NCBI GenBank assembly: GCA_964431655.1
Contig: CAYSKJ010000161.1
Coordinates: forward strand, 1-6,845
From: CAYMEV01 sp964431655 [NCBI: uncultured bacterium]
GTDB lineage: Bacteria > CAYMEV01
Reading direction: 5' to 3'
Length of the DNA: 6,845 nucleotides
The position numbers and the translations under genes were made by a program. Under the pieces are notes generated by a model. That model had not been told where the DNA came from and did no database searches. It worked only from the letters and a program-made list of their open reading frames with translations. Below are positions 6,074 to 6,845 of the stretch, one piece after another; position 1 is the first letter of the stretch; every line of letters starts with the position of its first letter.

Positions 6074-6514
6074 TTAAAGGTGCCTTTCAATATAGGCGGA
6101 AAGCTCCTCTGCGGAGAAAAAGCCCTCCAGCCTTTCCTTCTGGATGCTGTTGCTGAAAATAATGATGGTCGGTATGGAGAATACTTTGAGCTCTCTGGCA
6201 TGCTCCTCCGAAGAAGCAATATCATATATGGCGATCCTTATCCTGTCAAAGTACTGGTTGGCTATCTTCTTGAGGGGTATGTCATAGTTTTTTGAGGGCT
6301 GGCTCCAGTCTGCAACAAAAACAACAAGGAGAATTCCCCGGTTATTTTCAATAGTACTCTGGTATTCTTCGCCTGATATCTCCTCAAAGCTTTTATAAAG
6401 AGGTATTTTAAAACCGCAGCTTGCACAAATATAATGCAGCCCTGAGCTGTTCCTGTTTATAATGTATTTCTGGCCGCAGTCAGGACATACGGTCGTTATC
6501 TGGTTTTCTTTCAT
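6074..6514 (-). CDS. Zinc-ribbon plus thioredoxin-fold protein lacking the CxxC redox site
   Basis: From the chosen start (MKENQITTV) the protein has 146 residues. Residues 10-33 form a zinc ribbon (CPDC at 10-13 and CASC at 30-33), as at the front of thioredoxin-2 (TrxC). A thioredoxin fold follows: LLVVFVADW (62-70), where the active-site WCGPC should come next, and the cis-proline segment SIPTIIIF (113-120). Here the site reads WSQPS (70-74), so both redox cysteines are serine, encoded AGC and TCA. Family knowledge says such a protein cannot do disulfide exchange at this site. A structural, chaperone-like or binding role is inferred. The start at 6514 is preferred over an in-frame ATG at 6574 because GAGGAG lies seven nt upstream and the ribbon begins just after. 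The gene overlaps the PilZ gene by 35 nt. Confidence 0.85.
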   Translation of the reverse strand: MKENQITTVCPDCGQKYIINRNSSGLHYICASCGFKIPLYKSFEEISGEEYQSTIENNRGILLVVFVADWSQPSKNYDIPLKKIANQYFDRIRIAIYDIASSEEHARELKVFSIPTIIIFSNSIQKERLEGFFSAEELSAYIERHL

Positions 6515-6845
6515 CAATCTGCTCCTCGGGGAAAAATTGGTCAAGAACCTTTCGGGAATAACTGGGTATGTCAATGAAATTGAGGCCGTAACGGGTCAGT
6601 TCCCCCTGATGGGCTGGGGTCAGCCTCCTGACAATTTTACCTGTTATTGAAATATTTTCTTTGAGTATAGGCATTACGAAGCTTATTCTGACCTCCTGGC
6701 CCAGCGAAAGCTCTTTATTTGTCTCAAACAGCATCCCGGACCTGCTCAGGTCCCTGGATTTTGCGAAGAAAAAGCTTTTGTCATGGTTTTCCATAGCCCA
6801 TCCCTGGACCAGTATGGCTCTTATCTCCCTCTTAGGGGCTGTGAT
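6480..6845 (-). CDS. PilZ-domain protein, probable cyclic-di-GMP receptor (5' end outside window)
   Basis: The frame is open to the right edge, so the ATG at 6794 is probably internal: 17 further codons upstream (ITAPKREIRAILVQGWA) continue the domain. PilZ domains bind cyclic-di-GMP through an RxxxR motif and a later D/NxSxxG. Here KREIR (visible residues 5-9) takes the first place with Lys for the first Arg, and RDLSRSGM (DxSxxG) the second. The beta-barrel follows, with LSLGQEVRISFVMP, ITGKIVRR and YGLNFIDI, as usual. The 11-residue tail ERKPDNDRMS is polar. With 121 residues visible it is probably a stand-alone PilZ protein, though an N-terminal domain beyond the edge is possible. It heads the visible gene block and overlaps the thioredoxin-fold gene by 35 nt, so the two proteins are probably made together. 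The effector target is unknown; polysaccharide synthesis is suggested by the neighbours. Confidence 0.85.
   Translation of the reverse strand: MTAPKREIRAILVQGWAMENHDKSFFFAKSRDLSRSGMLFETNKELSLGQEVRISFVMPILKENISITGKIVRRLTPAHQGELTRYGLNFIDIPSYSRKVLDQFFPEEQIDERKPDNDRMS
6522..6527 (-). promoter_or_regulatory. Ribosome binding site fixing the start of the thioredoxin-fold gene
   Basis: The minus strand reads GAGGAG-CAGATTG-ATG. The site is made of the two Glu codons of the PilZ protein's FFPEEQ segment, so it lies within the upstream coding sequence. It selects the ATG at 6514 rather than the in-frame ATG at 6574. Confidence 0.7.

Overview
The window reads as part of a bacterial chromosome. All seven genes of its main block run on the minus strand (right to left) and are packed tightly, with AAAGGAG- or GAGGAG-type ribosome binding sites, GTG and TTG alternative starts, and heavy use of ATA (Ile) and AGG (Arg). 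GC content is moderate. This fits an anaerobe-like lineage such as Clostridia/Bacillota, Desulfobacterota or Nitrospirota. The sequence alone does not let me choose, so the taxonomy is inference.

In order of transcription, the right part (6845 down to 3909) holds four genes: a PilZ-domain protein cut by the window edge, a zinc-ribbon/thioredoxin-fold protein whose CxxC active site reads SQPS, and two consecutive GT4-type glycosyltransferases. The two glycosyltransferases lie in the same reading frame, separated only by TAA-GCG. They suggest synthesis of a cell-surface glycan or exopolysaccharide, and the PilZ protein suggests a link to cyclic-di-GMP; both points are inference.

The middle part (3859 down to 733) is a C4-dicarboxylate metabolic unit. 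It encodes a malate/L-lactate dehydrogenase-type (Ldh_2 family) oxidoreductase followed by the beta (sucC) and alpha (sucD) subunits of ADP-forming succinate-CoA ligase. Spacings are 5 nt and a 4-nt ATGA overlap. A candidate internal promoter (TTTACA-17-TATGGT) sits at the end of the second glycosyltransferase gene, so mdh-sucCD may be a separate transcription unit.

The left part (1-732) is mostly non-coding. It holds a rho-independent terminator (489-536), other inverted repeats, a doubtful 63-codon ORF rich in cysteine near its end, and a good sigma-70-type promoter (TTGACA-17-TACGAT). That promoter drives a gene that starts at 122 and leaves the window after about 40 codons; its product begins with a signal peptide or membrane anchor. 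I saw no tRNA, rRNA, CRISPR array, transposase or attachment site.
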